Shown here: positions 26,395 to 34,997 of the stretch, one piece after another
How the letters are laid out: every line of letters starts with the position of its first letter
Numbering within the stretch: the first letter of the stretch is position 1
NCBI GenBank assembly: GCA_947496705.1
Contig: CANMDW010000001.1
Coordinates: 496,001-560,000 of the forward strand
Length of the DNA: 64,000 nucleotides
From: an uncultured Aquimarina sp.
Lineage (GTDB): Bacteria; Bacteroidota; Bacteroidia; Flavobacteriales; Flavobacteriaceae
Direction: 5' to 3'
Position numbers and translations under genes: made by a program
Notes under the pieces: generated by a model
What the model saw: only the letters and a program-made list of their open reading frames with translations
Databases searched by the model: none
What the model was told of the DNA's origin: nothing

Positions 26395-27056
26395 GATAGC
26401 TTTAAATCTTTCCTGGCCAGGTAAAAATCTACTTTTTCACAAGAGGTATCCTGGATCCTGTCTTCCATTTCTTCCAAAGTTTTGGGTGGAGGAACGATTA
26501 CTTTGTCACCTTTTTTCCAATTCAGGGGTAAGGCTACTTTGTGCTTGTCAGACACCTGTAATGCTTCCAGGGCCCTTAGAATTTCATCCATATTGCGACC
26601 AACATTTAGCGGATAATACATGATAAGTCTGATTTTCAGGTACGGATCGATAAAAAACACTGCTCTTACGGCTGCTGTTTCACTTTCGTTGGGTTGTAAC
26701 ATCCCGTATAATTTGGCAACTTTCATATCGATATCTGCAATGATCGGAAAATCGAGATATACCTCTGTTTTTTCGCGTACATTATTCACCCAGGCCAGGT
26801 GAGAATGAATACTATCAATACTTAATCCTATGAGTTTTGTATTGAGTGCTTCAAACTCCTGCTTTCTTTTGGCAAAACCACTTAGCTCGGTAGTACATAC
26901 CGGAGTAAAATCTGCGGGATGTGAAAATAAGACTACCCATTTACCTTCGGCAAATTCAGAGAATCTTAATTGACCATGTGTAGTGACCGCTGTAAAGTCT
27001 GGCGCATCATCGCCAATTCTGGGCATACTATTCATTTCTATTACTGCTGTTTCCAT
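26391..27056 (-). CDS. 1-Cys peroxiredoxin (Prx6 class)
   Basis: 221 residues. The peroxidatic Cys is in PADFTPVCTTEL (about residue 54). Thr and Pro of the active site are present, and Arg is in the AVRAVFFID region. The long C-terminal domain without a second conserved resolving Cys is typical of Prx6. It reduces peroxides and may act on persulfide species. It sits between the persulfide dioxygenase-rhodanese gene and SQR in one operon, which suggests a job in sulfide stress. Confidence 0.92.
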   Translation of the reverse strand: METAVIEMNSMPRIGDDAPDFTAVTTHGQLRFSEFAEGKWVVLFSHPADFTPVCTTELSGFAKRKQEFEALNTKLIGLSIDSIHSHLAWVNNVREKTEVYLDFPIIADIDMKVAKLYGMLQPNESETAAVRAVFFIDPYLKIRLIMYYPLNVGRNMDEILRALEALQVSDKHKVALPLNWKKGDKVIVPPPKTLEEMEDRIQDTSCEKVDFYLARKDLKLS

Positions 27057-27083
27057 AATTTTTGTTTTTTAATAGTTTGTTTG

Positions 27084-28505
27084 TTATAGCATAGTGGTAG
27101 GCGCTACATATTCTGAAATGGTAAACCTTTCGGTTTCTTTGATAGCGTTCATTCCTCCTTGGACATCTATCAAATTCGTGTATCCTTTAGCCTTTAAAAT
27201 GGATATAAAGGTCATAGAGCGATACCCGCTTCTGCAATGCACATAGTAGGTTTTGCTGGTATCAATTTTGGTAATGCTATCTTCCAAATAATCTAATGGA
27301 GCGTTGATTGCCTGTGCTACATGTTCACTGTTATATTCACTATTTCTGCGAACATCCAGGATGTTCACTTCGTTTTGCTGTATCTTATCGGCCAGATCGT
27401 CTGCTGTAACAGAAGCAATTGTTTCAATTTCTTTTCCTGCTTGTATCCATGCTTCAATTCCGCCATGCAGATATCCAAGTGCATGATCAAATCCGACCCG
27501 TGCCAAACGAACGGCAACTTCTTCTTCTTTCCCTTTATCTGCAATGATGAGTATAGGTTGTTTTACATCTGCAATAGTGGTGCCTACCCAATTTGCAAAG
27601 CTGCCATCAATTCCGATATTATAAGAACCTATAATAAACCCTTTTGCAAAGGTTTGTGCATCTCTGGTGTCGATAATGATCGCTTCGTTTTCTTTTGCAG
27701 CGGTTTCAAAAGCATTGGCACTTAGTTGAGTTGTTCCTTTTTCTACTACGTCATCAATACTTTGGTAACCTTGTATATTCATCAATACGTTTTGCGGAAA
27801 ATACCCGGGAGGAGGTGTTAATCCTGTAAGAACCGCATCAATAAAATCTTCCTTAGTCATATCCAGTCTCAACGCATAGTTCGTTTGTTTTTGATGCCCC
27901 AGAGTATCGGTAGTTTCATCACTCATCATTTTTCCGCAGGCACTTCCTGCACCATGTCCTGGATATACGATGATATCATCGGATAGCGGCATGATTTTGT
28001 TACGTAAGGAATCAAATAAATGCGCTGCCAGTTTTTCCTGAGTAAGCTCTGAAATTACTTTTTGAGCCAGGTCGGGTCGGCCGACATCTCCAATAAACAA
28101 AGTATCACCGGTAAAAAGTGATGTTTCCTTGCCATGTTCATCAATAAGCAAATAACAGCTGCTTTCCATGGTATGGCCAGGTGTGTGAATAAGCCTAATG
28201 ATAGCATTACCCAGCTTAAATTCTTGTCCGTCATTTGCGATTATAGTATTAAAACCGGTTTTCATTGTTGTTGGCCCATATACAATGGCCGCTCCTGTTT
28301 TTTCTGCCAAATCTATATGGCCGGAAACAAAATCGGCATGGAAATGTGTTTCAAATACATATTTTATAGTGGCATTACGTTCTTTTGCCATTTCTATATA
28401 GGGTGCTACTTCCCTCAAAGGATCGATAATTGCTGCTTCACCATTACTTTCTATATAATAAGCACCTTGTGCCAAACAGCCCGTATAAATTTGTTCTACT
28501 TTCAT
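27084..28505 (-). CDS. Persulfide dioxygenase-like MBL protein with two rhodanese domains
   Basis: 473 residues. The metallo-beta-lactamase domain (about 1-230) has FETHFHADFVSGH, HTPGHTMESSCY and YPGHGAGS, as in ETHE1-type persulfide dioxygenases. Two rhodanese domains follow (about 265-355 and 365-465). The second has an active Cys in YYVHCRSGYRSM. The first has Asp at that place (ILIIADKGKEEE) and is presumably inactive. First gene of the sulfide operon. A palindrome, GTAACTTTTGTTAC, lies 60 nt before the start. Confidence 0.92.
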   Translation of the reverse strand: MKVEQIYTGCLAQGAYYIESNGEAAIIDPLREVAPYIEMAKERNATIKYVFETHFHADFVSGHIDLAEKTGAAIVYGPTTMKTGFNTIIANDGQEFKLGNAIIRLIHTPGHTMESSCYLLIDEHGKETSLFTGDTLFIGDVGRPDLAQKVISELTQEKLAAHLFDSLRNKIMPLSDDIIVYPGHGAGSACGKMMSDETTDTLGHQKQTNYALRLDMTKEDFIDAVLTGLTPPPGYFPQNVLMNIQGYQSIDDVVEKGTTQLSANAFETAAKENEAIIIDTRDAQTFAKGFIIGSYNIGIDGSFANWVGTTIADVKQPILIIADKGKEEEVAVRLARVGFDHALGYLHGGIEAWIQAGKEIETIASVTADDLADKIQQNEVNILDVRRNSEYNSEHVAQAINAPLDYLEDSITKIDTSKTYYVHCRSGYRSMTFISILKAKGYTNLIDVQGGMNAIKETERFTISEYVAPTTML

Positions 28506-28564
28506 GATCTTGTGTCTTTAAAAATTAATGACCCTAAAATTGCGTGATATTAATATCATATACA

Positions 28565-28578
28565 GTAACTTTTGTTAC
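28565..28578 (-). promoter_or_regulatory. Candidate operator of the sulfide operon
   Basis: Perfect palindrome GTAAC-TTTT-GTTAC, 60 nt upstream of the dioxygenase start codon. The 14-bp size matches CRP/FNR-family sites, but the half-site differs from ATGAY, so a different regulator is implied. A second palindrome, TGATATTAATATCA (28545-28558), lies between it and the gene. Confidence 0.45.
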
Positions 28579-28648
28579 ATAGGGATGATGTGAATATGAT
28601 GCCCAAATAAGGAGTACTTAAAAATATCCTTGATATGGAAGTATTGCA

Positions 28649-28692
28649 ATGACAATTATCATCTTTTAAACCTTATTTCCTCAGTAAATTTG
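28649..28692 (+). promoter_or_regulatory. CRP/FNR-type promoter of nrdJ
   Basis: Operator ATGACAATTATCAT (28649-28662) and perfect -7 element TAAATTTG (28685-28692) at the standard spacing. The predicted transcript begins near 28697, which excludes earlier in-frame starts at 28630 and 28693 and fixes the start at 28723. Confidence 0.8.
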
Positions 28693-28722
28693 ATGAGAAC
28701 CAAGGGTTTAAGATGTAAGCGT

Positions 28723-30441
28723 ATGAAACCCCTAACAAACAATGCCGTTCAAATTTTACAGGACCGTTACCTTTTAAGGGATAAATACGGAAATGTTATC
28801 GAGACTCCTGATCAGATGTTCAGACGGGTTGCAAAATTTGTAGCTACCGCAGAAAGCAAAGACCTCAAAATATGGGAAACCCGTTTTTATGAGCTAATGA
28901 CCCGGCTTCACTTTTTACCTAATTCTCCCACCTTGATGAATGCCGGGGTAGAAGAAGGTCAGTTGAGCGCCTGTTTTGTTTTGCCAATCGAAGATAGCCT
29001 GGAAGCTATTTTTACGACCTTAAAAAATACGGCGCTGATTCATCAAAGTGGAGGGGGTACGGGGTTTAATTTTTCAAAACTCAGACCCAAAGGTGATTGG
29101 GTAAGCTCGTCTGGTGGTACCTCTTCGGGTCCGGTCGCTTTTATGAAGATTTATGATGCTGCTACAGAACATGTAAAACAAGGCGGAAAGCGAAGAGGAG
29201 CCAATATGGGCATCCTTAATATCGACCATCCGGATATTGAAGACTTTATTAATTCTAAATCTGATAATCGAGCCATTAGCAATTTCAATATTTCTGTCGG
29301 GATTACAGATGATTTTATGAATGCCGTAGAAAAGGATTTGGATTGGAATTTGATAAATCCACGAACAAAAATTATTCAAAAAACTGTTAAAGCATTGCAT
29401 TTGTGGCAAAACATTGTACAACAGGCCTGGAAAACAGGAGACCCGGGCTTGGTTTTTTTGAATACAATAAATGCATGCAACCCTTTACCCAAATCCGGGG
29501 AAATACAAAGTACTAATCCTTGTGGAGAAGTACCTTTATTGGATTATGAGAGTTGTAATTTGGGCTCTATCAATCTGTCTAAAATGATTGTTGGTTCATC
29601 TGATACACCAGAAATCGATTGGAACAAATTATCTGAGACTATTCATTTAGCAATGCGGTTTTTGGATAATATTATCAGTGTTAATCATTATTTATTATCT
29701 GAAATTGAAACCATAACAAAAGCTCATCGCAAGATCGGGTTAGGAATTATGGGTTGGGCCGAATTGTTGATACAATTAGAAATTCCTTATGCCTCAGATA
29801 AAGCAGTGCGTTTGGCTGAAGAACTTATGCAATTCATCAAAGAAAACAGTTATAAGGCTTCAAATGAATTGGCAAAAGAGAAAGGCAGGTTTCCAGAATG
29901 GAAAAACAGCAGCTATTTTCCCAAAACGGTATTACGTAATGCAACTTGTAATAGCATTGCTCCCACTGGCACAATTTCGGTAATTGCAGATACTTCGTAT
30001 GCTATAGAACCGTTATTTGCACTAGCATACAATCGCGTAGGAATCCTTGGCGGAAAAACCCAGACAGAAATGAACTCGCTTTTTGTTCAAAAAATGAAGG
30101 CATTAGGGTTGTGGAATTCTAAAACAGAAAAGTTGGTCCTTCGGGATGGAGGTATCCAAAATGTAAATGAGATCCCGGATGAGGTAAAAAAATTGTTTGA
30201 GACAAGTCTTGAGATTTCCTGGAAGGATCATGTACTACATCAAAAGGCATTTCAGAAATATACCGATAATGCAGTCTCTAAAACAATAAACCTGCCAGAA
30301 AATGCTACAACCGAAGAAGTTTCAGAAATATATCATACCGCCTGGAAATATAAATTGAAAGGTATTACCATGTACCGTTATGGAAGCAAAGACCAGCAGG
30401 TACTTCAGAAATGTAATCTGAATACCAGTAAAGATTGCTAA
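28723..30441 (+). CDS. nrdJ: Class II (B12-dependent) ribonucleotide reductase, short form
   Basis: 572 residues from the ATG at 28723. Reduces nucleotides to deoxynucleotides by an adenosylcobalamin radical, independent of oxygen. Visible motifs: LPNSPTLMNAG, SACFVLPIEDSLEAIF, GGGTGFNFSKLRPKG, STNPCGEVPLLDYESCNLGSINL with the active Cys and Glu, and ATCNSIAPTGTISVIADTS. The C-terminal tail ends QKCNLNTSKDC, a Cys pair that could recycle the active site. No ATP-cone is present. It is shorter than many class II enzymes. The regulated promoter fits a low-oxygen role. Confidence 0.88.
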   Translation: MKPLTNNAVQILQDRYLLRDKYGNVIETPDQMFRRVAKFVATAESKDLKIWETRFYELMTRLHFLPNSPTLMNAGVEEGQLSACFVLPIEDSLEAIFTTLKNTALIHQSGGGTGFNFSKLRPKGDWVSSSGGTSSGPVAFMKIYDAATEHVKQGGKRRGANMGILNIDHPDIEDFINSKSDNRAISNFNISVGITDDFMNAVEKDLDWNLINPRTKIIQKTVKALHLWQNIVQQAWKTGDPGLVFLNTINACNPLPKSGEIQSTNPCGEVPLLDYESCNLGSINLSKMIVGSSDTPEIDWNKLSETIHLAMRFLDNIISVNHYLLSEIETITKAHRKIGLGIMGWAELLIQLEIPYASDKAVRLAEELMQFIKENSYKASNELAKEKGRFPEWKNSSYFPKTVLRNATCNSIAPTGTISVIADTSYAIEPLFALAYNRVGILGGKTQTEMNSLFVQKMKALGLWNSKTEKLVLRDGGIQNVNEIPDEVKKLFETSLEISWKDHVLHQKAFQKYTDNAVSKTINLPENATTEEVSEIYHTAWKYKLKGITMYRYGSKDQQVLQKCNLNTSKDC

Positions 30442-31203
30442 TCAGGCAACAATCATTCCGCCATCTATTACCTGAGTAGTGCCAGTGATATATTTACTTT
30501 CGTCTGAAGCCAGAAATAACACCAGTTCCCCAATTTCTTCAGGCTCGGCATAGCGCCCAAAAGGTACACCAGCCTCAAAACCCTGTTGAGCTTCCTTCGG
30601 GTTACCGGGAGAAATATCTTTTTCAATGGATCGCATCATCCTCGTATGAACCGGTCCCGGATGCACAGAATTCACCCTGATGTTACGGTCGGCAAATTCT
30701 AATGCCGCAGTACGCATGATGCCTATAACAGCATGTTTACTGGCGGCATAGGCACCCAACCCTTTATACCCTTTTAAACCTGCAACAGAAGAGGTGATGA
30801 TCACACTACCACCATTTGTCATTTTTGGGATTACGTATTGACAGCCCAAAAAGACGCCTTTTAAATTAACAGATATCACCTGGTCAAATATATCTTCGGG
30901 ATATTCGGCTATGGGAGAAAATGTACCTTCGATTCCGGCATTATTAAAAAAGATGTCAATCTTACCATAGGTAGCCAGTGTTTCTGAGACGTAGTTTTTG
31001 ACATCTTTAGATTGAGATACATCGGCAATGCAGTAAGAGGTATTGGGATTATCTAATTCTTTTATTGCATTTTTTAATTTGCTTTCGGTTCTACCTACCA
31101 ACATAACTTTTGCTCCATGATCCAAAAATAATCTGGCTGTAGCTTTTCCTATCCCCCCGGATCCACCCGTTATGATGGCGACTTTATCTTTTAATGTATT
31201 CAT
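30442..31203 (-). CDS. SDR-family oxidoreductase
   Basis: 253 residues, classical short-chain dehydrogenase. Cofactor loop TGGSGGIGKATA (about 12-23), NNAG motif FFNNAGIEG, catalytic YAASK, and the final GTTQVIDGGMIVA segment. Lys/Arg after the first strand (VGRTESK) suggests possible NADP preference, which is inference. Substrate unknown. It is convergent with nrdJ, starting the base after its stop. Confidence 0.9.
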   Translation of the reverse strand: MNTLKDKVAIITGGSGGIGKATARLFLDHGAKVMLVGRTESKLKNAIKELDNPNTSYCIADVSQSKDVKNYVSETLATYGKIDIFFNNAGIEGTFSPIAEYPEDIFDQVISVNLKGVFLGCQYVIPKMTNGGSVIITSSVAGLKGYKGLGAYAASKHAVIGIMRTAALEFADRNIRVNSVHPGPVHTRMMRSIEKDISPGNPKEAQQGFEAGVPFGRYAEPEEIGELVLFLASDESKYITGTTQVIDGGMIVA

Positions 31204-31221
31204 TTTGGTATTTTTTAAACA

Positions 31222-31848
31222 TTATTCTGAAGAATTCAAAGAAAAAAGTTGCCAGCGGTTATCTTTGTCCTTCATTGCAGCAAGATTTGATGATAACAGA
31301 TACGATTGAATCGAGGGAGGGTTCCTTAACCTGTCCTTTTTATAAATAAGATGAACCGGACCAGCTAAAAAGGCTTTGCTATTTCCAGAAGGATCTATAA
31401 CCACCTCATCATAGCTGTAGGATACCACTTTTTTACCCAGAAGATCGTTTTTGCCAAGTTCTTCTTTTGCAATTTTTAATACAATTGCATATCCTTTATA
31501 AAAGGAAGTTGCATTAAGGTAGGCAGGTTTAATAGCTTTTTCTCCATTTTTATCAATATAACCGTAATAATTAATACCATTGATCTCTTCTTTGATCAGG
31601 CATCTTCCATCTCTGAAATGAGGATAGCCCGCAGATTTATTATCTACTTTGGACATTACTACATCATCTCTGTAATCGATCACAATTTTTCCGGTTGGAT
31701 CTATAAATGCCCAGGTTTTCCCTTTTCTTACTGCTGCCAGTCCTTCGTGAAAAGGGGTAATCTCATCGATATCCTTAATGATCTGTGTCGATCCTGTAAA
31801 AGGAAATATCATTAAAGAGATAATTATAATAAGTATATTTTTCATCAC
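31222..31848 (-). CDS. WG-repeat exported protein
   Basis: 208 residues. Signal peptide about 1-20. WG (KWG) repeats are visible: FHEGLAAVRKGKTWAFIDPTGKIV and GINYYGYIDKNGEKAIKPAY. These beta-hairpin repeats are common in Bacteroidota surface proteins of unknown role. It is followed 18 bp later by the SDR gene on the same strand and could form an operon with it. Confidence 0.82.
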   Translation of the reverse strand: MMKNILIIIISLMIFPFTGSTQIIKDIDEITPFHEGLAAVRKGKTWAFIDPTGKIVIDYRDDVVMSKVDNKSAGYPHFRDGRCLIKEEINGINYYGYIDKNGEKAIKPAYLNATSFYKGYAIVLKIAKEELGKNDLLGKKVVSYSYDEVVIDPSGNSKAFLAGPVHLIYKKDRLRNPPSIQSYLLSSNLAAMKDKDNRWQLFSLNSSE

Positions 31849-31956
31849 TAAGTGTTTTTAGGAATTATCGTCTTAAAAATACTGCCCACTTAAGAGATAT
31901 AAAATGAGGGATATCATATATACCAGATAATTATACTTTGAACTCATGTAAAAAGT

Positions 31957-32001
31957 ATGACAATAGTCATTACAAATGATATGGTATTCTGATTACCTTA
32001 C
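31957..32001 (+). promoter_or_regulatory. CRP/FNR-type promoter of the ferritin-VIT1 gene
   Basis: Operator ATGACAATAGTCAT (31957-31970) and -7 candidate TACCTTAC (31994-32001), 24 nt after it. Start codon at 32026. Confidence 0.7.
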
Positions 32002-32025
32002 GCTAACCAGATAAATAATTTCCAC

Positions 32026-33138
32026 ATGAAAAACTTAAAAAAACAACTACAGGTCGAAATTGACACAAGTTTTTTATATGAATCAATAGCAAAAAAAGAA
32101 CAAGAAGAAAGCTTAAAGAAAGTATTGTTTGCATTGGCTGAAATAGAAAACAACCATGCTGCCAAAATGCTTGAACGCATCAAGAAAGATCAACCGGATT
32201 TTGAAGTACCTACCCCAAGTCTAAGAGCCAAAATTCAGCTTAAATTGGGTAAAATATTTGGATATGATCATATTATTGGCAACCTGGCTAATACTGAAAA
32301 GCAAATGGCAAGATCTGTAATAAAGAATAAATTAAAAAAAGGAGAAAAACTCTCTGGTTTTGAACATAATCATTTAAAGATTATTGAAGCGGTAAGTGAC
32401 AATCAGTCGACCACGATATCAAGTGGGTTATTATCAAAATTTGAAGGAAGGCACAAGTCTGTTGGTGGAAACGCAGTAAGGGCAGCTGTTCTGGGAGCAA
32501 ATGATGGATTGGTGTCTAATATGAGTTTAGTAATGGGAGTTGCAGGGGCAGCGGTAGAAAATAAGATCATACTAATTACGGGATTAGCGGGGTTACTTGC
32601 AGGAGCAATTTCTATGGCATTGGGAGAATGGTTATCTGTTCAAAGCTCAAGAGAGCTTTATTTGAGGCAAATTGAGCTGGAAACCGAAGAATTAGAAGCA
32701 TCACCAGAGGACGAAAAAAGAGAACTGACATTACTTTATCGGGCAAAGGGGATGGATTATAAAACCGCTGCCGAATTAGCAGATAAAATTTTTGAGAATA
32801 AAGATACAGCCATAGATGCTCTTATTGTTGAAGAGCTTGGAATTGATAAAGAAGAATTAGGTGGTTCTGCCTGGGAGGCAGCTTTTGTATCCTTTTTTCT
32901 ATTTGCTATTGGAGCAATCTTACCGGTATTTCCATATTTTTTTAGTGAAGGTAAAACAGCACTATATATAAGTGTTGGAGCCAGTGTATTTGGTTTATTT
33001 CTGATTGGTACATCCATTACTTTGTTTACAGGAAAAAATATTTTGTTTTCAGGCTTTAGACAAGTGTTGTTTGGTTTGGCAGCTGCTGCAGTGACATATG
33101 GAATTGGATCGCTGATAGGGATATCTCTGGCAGGATAA
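32026..33138 (+). CDS. Ferritin-like/VIT1 membrane iron or manganese transporter (MbfA-like)
   Basis: 370 residues. The N-terminal four-helix erythrin/ferritin-like domain (about 1-130) has metal-ligand patterns FLYESIAKKEQEE and LAEIENNHAAKML. It is fused to a VIT1/CCC1 domain with AAVLGANDGLVSNMSLVMGVAG, GLLAGAISMALGEWLSVQSSREL and several C-terminal membrane helices. This is the architecture of MbfA, which exports iron in other bacteria. Regulated promoter upstream. A plausible role is iron detoxification on redox shift. Confidence 0.88.
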   Translation: MKNLKKQLQVEIDTSFLYESIAKKEQEESLKKVLFALAEIENNHAAKMLERIKKDQPDFEVPTPSLRAKIQLKLGKIFGYDHIIGNLANTEKQMARSVIKNKLKKGEKLSGFEHNHLKIIEAVSDNQSTTISSGLLSKFEGRHKSVGGNAVRAAVLGANDGLVSNMSLVMGVAGAAVENKIILITGLAGLLAGAISMALGEWLSVQSSRELYLRQIELETEELEASPEDEKRELTLLYRAKGMDYKTAAELADKIFENKDTAIDALIVEELGIDKEELGGSAWEAAFVSFFLFAIGAILPVFPYFFSEGKTALYISVGASVFGLFLIGTSITLFTGKNILFSGFRQVLFGLAAAAVTYGIGSLIGISLAG

Positions 33139-33144
33139 AAGTAC

Positions 33145-33417
33145 CTAATGCAAGATCTCAAAACCTTCAAAGAATTGCATATCGGTTTCTTCAAAAGAAA
33201 TATCATCCACTATGGCAAATTGCGGACCTTCAGAGCACCATGATAAAAAGGCTTTGAGTTGATCTAGATTCCCTTCGGCTTCGATATATACATTTCCATT
33301 TGGTAGATTCTTTACATATCCTTTTATCCCCAATGAGAAAGCTTTTTCCTGAGTGCTTTTTCGATACCAAACTCCCTGTACTTTTCCTTTTACGGTGATG
33401 TTGTAGTGTTTTGACAT
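33145..33417 (-). CDS. Acylphosphatase
   Basis: 90 residues, complete family length. The active-site region YNITVKGKVQGVWYRKSTQEKA contains the phosphate-binding loop with Arg, and GYVKNLPNGNVYIEAEG contains the catalytic Asn. Hydrolyses acyl phosphates such as acetyl phosphate or carbamoyl phosphate. Convergent with the ferritin-VIT1 gene, 6 bp apart. Confidence 0.95.
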   Translation of the reverse strand: MSKHYNITVKGKVQGVWYRKSTQEKAFSLGIKGYVKNLPNGNVYIEAEGNLDQLKAFLSWCSEGPQFAIVDDISFEETDMQFFEGFEILH

Positions 33418-33474
33418 AAAAATAATGTCTCAAATTTCTTTTTACTAAAATACAAATGATTGGAAGATTACTAT

Positions 33475-33524
33475 GAAGTGATTTAAACTTTTTTGCCTGT
33501 CTACTGACCAGCCTGCCTGGCACT
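33475..33524 (+). repeat. Dispersed 50-bp repeat, copy 1
   Basis: Begins GAAGTGATTTAAACTTTTTT and continues into GCCTGTCTACTGACCAGCC. It matches 61573-61622 on the opposite strand at 46 of 50 positions. Its first 20 bases also recur near 34308-34332 and 46682-46701. Confidence 0.75.
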
Positions 33525-33671
33525 GATCCTTATGTTAATCAGGATCAGGGACGGAAGGGCTGCTGGTACTGCCTTTGCCTATAATCGCTACTACCATGTA
33601 ATCGCTACCCTCGCTGTCCCCGATAGCAATCAGTACCGATGTTGCTACGATCATGCACCTCTTCTTTCCTG

Positions 33672-34070
33672 TCATGTTAAAAAGTATAGTGTCCCAGACC
33701 AGATATGTAGAAGAAAACATCTTAGAAATACTATGGTTGACAACCGAGAAATGGTGTTAAACACAGTAAAAGCTTCAATTAAGGCAGTTTTGTGCTCATT
33801 TAGGGCAGCTAGATTGTCAAATAAGGCAGCTTTGTGCTCATTTAGGACAGTTAAATCGTCAAATAAGACAGTTTTAATGTCGGGTAAAGCATCTTTACTC
33901 TCATTTAGGACAGCCTTAGTGTCAAGTAAAGCAGGTTTATTCTCATTTAGGGCAGCTAGAACTTCATCCGTGGCAGCAAAAAGACCTTCCGTGGCATTAA
34001 AAAGTGTAGTTACCACAGGTTTGCCTGCAAGAACAGCATATATTTTGTGGATATCTCTATGTTTTTCCAT
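33672..34070 (-). CDS. Protein with tandem 11-residue repeats
   Basis: 132 residues from the ATG at 34070, which gives MEKHRDIHKIYAVLAGKP as a natural soluble N-terminus. Residues about 35-95 are tandem 11-residue units of the form ALNExKxALxD (for example NENKPALLDTK, NESKDALPDIK, NEHKAALFDNL). The 33-bp DNA repeat also keeps the opposite strand open (33532-34086), but that frame is Cys/Arg-rich and unconvincing. The last 30 residues here do not fit the repeat and may be past a frameshift. Not recognised. Confidence 0.45.
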   Translation of the reverse strand: MEKHRDIHKIYAVLAGKPVVTTLFNATEGLFAATDEVLAALNENKPALLDTKAVLNESKDALPDIKTVLFDDLTVLNEHKAALFDNLAALNEHKTALIEAFTVFNTISRLSTIVFLRCFLLHIWSGTLYFLT

Positions 34071-34094
34071 AGGAAAAAAGAAATAAAACATCAC

Positions 34095-34307
34095 TTAAAA
34101 TATACATGCCATATTACTTTATAATTTTGAACACTTCCTGTTTGCCCGGGGTATCGACAAGCCGTATACCTATTACATAATCTGGGATGATGGAGTGGTA
34201 TCCTTCGCGGATGCAGCATACCCATACATAATTTCAAATTATAATACGTTCCTTTAGAATTCTTTATGAAAAAGATATGGGTATACGGTAGCTGGCAGGG
34301 TAGAATT
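34095..34307. other. Intergenic stretch without a convincing gene
   Basis: Between the repeat protein and the phosphoribosyltransferase. Only short frames in poor composition; a GTATACGG/CCGTATAC pair (near 34283 and 34162) could form a long-range stem. No promoter identified. Confidence 0.3.
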
Positions 34308-34332
34308 GAAGCGAAAAAGTTTAAATCGCTTC
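34308..34332 (-). terminator. Repeat-family hairpin at the end of the phosphoribosyltransferase gene
   Basis: A 7-bp perfect stem GAAGCGA / TCGCTTC encloses the TTTAAACTTTT core shared by the dispersed repeat family. It begins in the stop codon at 34332-34334 and probably acts as a terminator. Confidence 0.55.
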
Positions 34333-34961
34333 TATAAATTCTTATTATATTCTTCCAATATTCGAATAGCTTTTTCATCGGTAACAGTATCAAATTCATC
34401 ATAAAACTGTCCCACTGCCCTGAAGTTGTATGGGGTTTGCAAACAGATTACTTCGTTTACATAAGGAGAATTGTTTAGTTTTTTAATTGCCGATGTTGGT
34501 GCTACAGGGATTGCCACAACAATTTGAGCCGGTTTCATCTTGTGTACCAATTCGATAGTAGCCAAAATTGTGTTTCCTGTAGCAATTCCATCATCTACAA
34601 CAATCACTATTTTATCTTTTACATCCTGAGGTTGTGAATTTTTATAATACTGATCCCGACGACGGGCCAATACTTCCCGTATCTTTTTCGTTTCTTCTTC
34701 AATATACGCTTCTGAAGCTTCTATAGCAGTACTTAAAATCCTACTATCCAGGCTTACTGCCCCGATAGCGTATTCTTTGTTATAAGGATGTCCGATCTTT
34801 TTGGTTAGTGCAACATCGAGAGGGGCGTTTAATGCCTTTGCTACGATGGCTCCCAGTGGCAATCCTCCTCTTGGTATGGCTAGAACTGCTACGTTTTTAT
34901 TATTAAAGTAAAGCAATTTTTCGGCCAATAGCATACCGGCTTCGGTTCTGTCCTTAAACAT
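34332..34961 (-). CDS. Phosphoribosyltransferase-family protein
   Basis: 209 residues. The PRPP-binding loop is KIVIVVDDGIATGNTILATI. An N-terminal block FKDRTEAGMLLAEKLL and the AIPRGGLPLGAIVAKAL segment match the class that often sits beside, or is fused to, a dienelactone-hydrolase-like protein. That partner is the next gene upstream here. The true substrate of the class is not known. Third gene of the operon starting at 36833. Confidence 0.9.
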   Translation of the reverse strand: MFKDRTEAGMLLAEKLLYFNNKNVAVLAIPRGGLPLGAIVAKALNAPLDVALTKKIGHPYNKEYAIGAVSLDSRILSTAIEASEAYIEEETKKIREVLARRRDQYYKNSQPQDVKDKIVIVVDDGIATGNTILATIELVHKMKPAQIVVAIPVAPTSAIKKLNNSPYVNEVICLQTPYNFRAVGQFYDEFDTVTDEKAIRILEEYNKNL

Positions 34962-34997
34962 ATCTTATTTTGTTTTAAAACCTTATGTAATACCAAT

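Noticed and set aside
28545..28558. TGATATTAATATCA as another copy of the shared operator
   Set aside because: The TGA and TCA halves are eight bases apart rather than six, and no -7 element lies at the usual distance.
28630..28722. Longer N-terminus for the ribonucleotide reductase
   Set aside because: The operator and -7 element (28649-28692) lie inside this extension, so it should not be transcribed as coding sequence.
33532..34086. Plus-strand 184-codon open frame
   Set aside because: It is opened by the 33-bp repeat; its composition is rich in Arg, Cys and Ser with no fold, while the minus strand gives regular 11-residue units.
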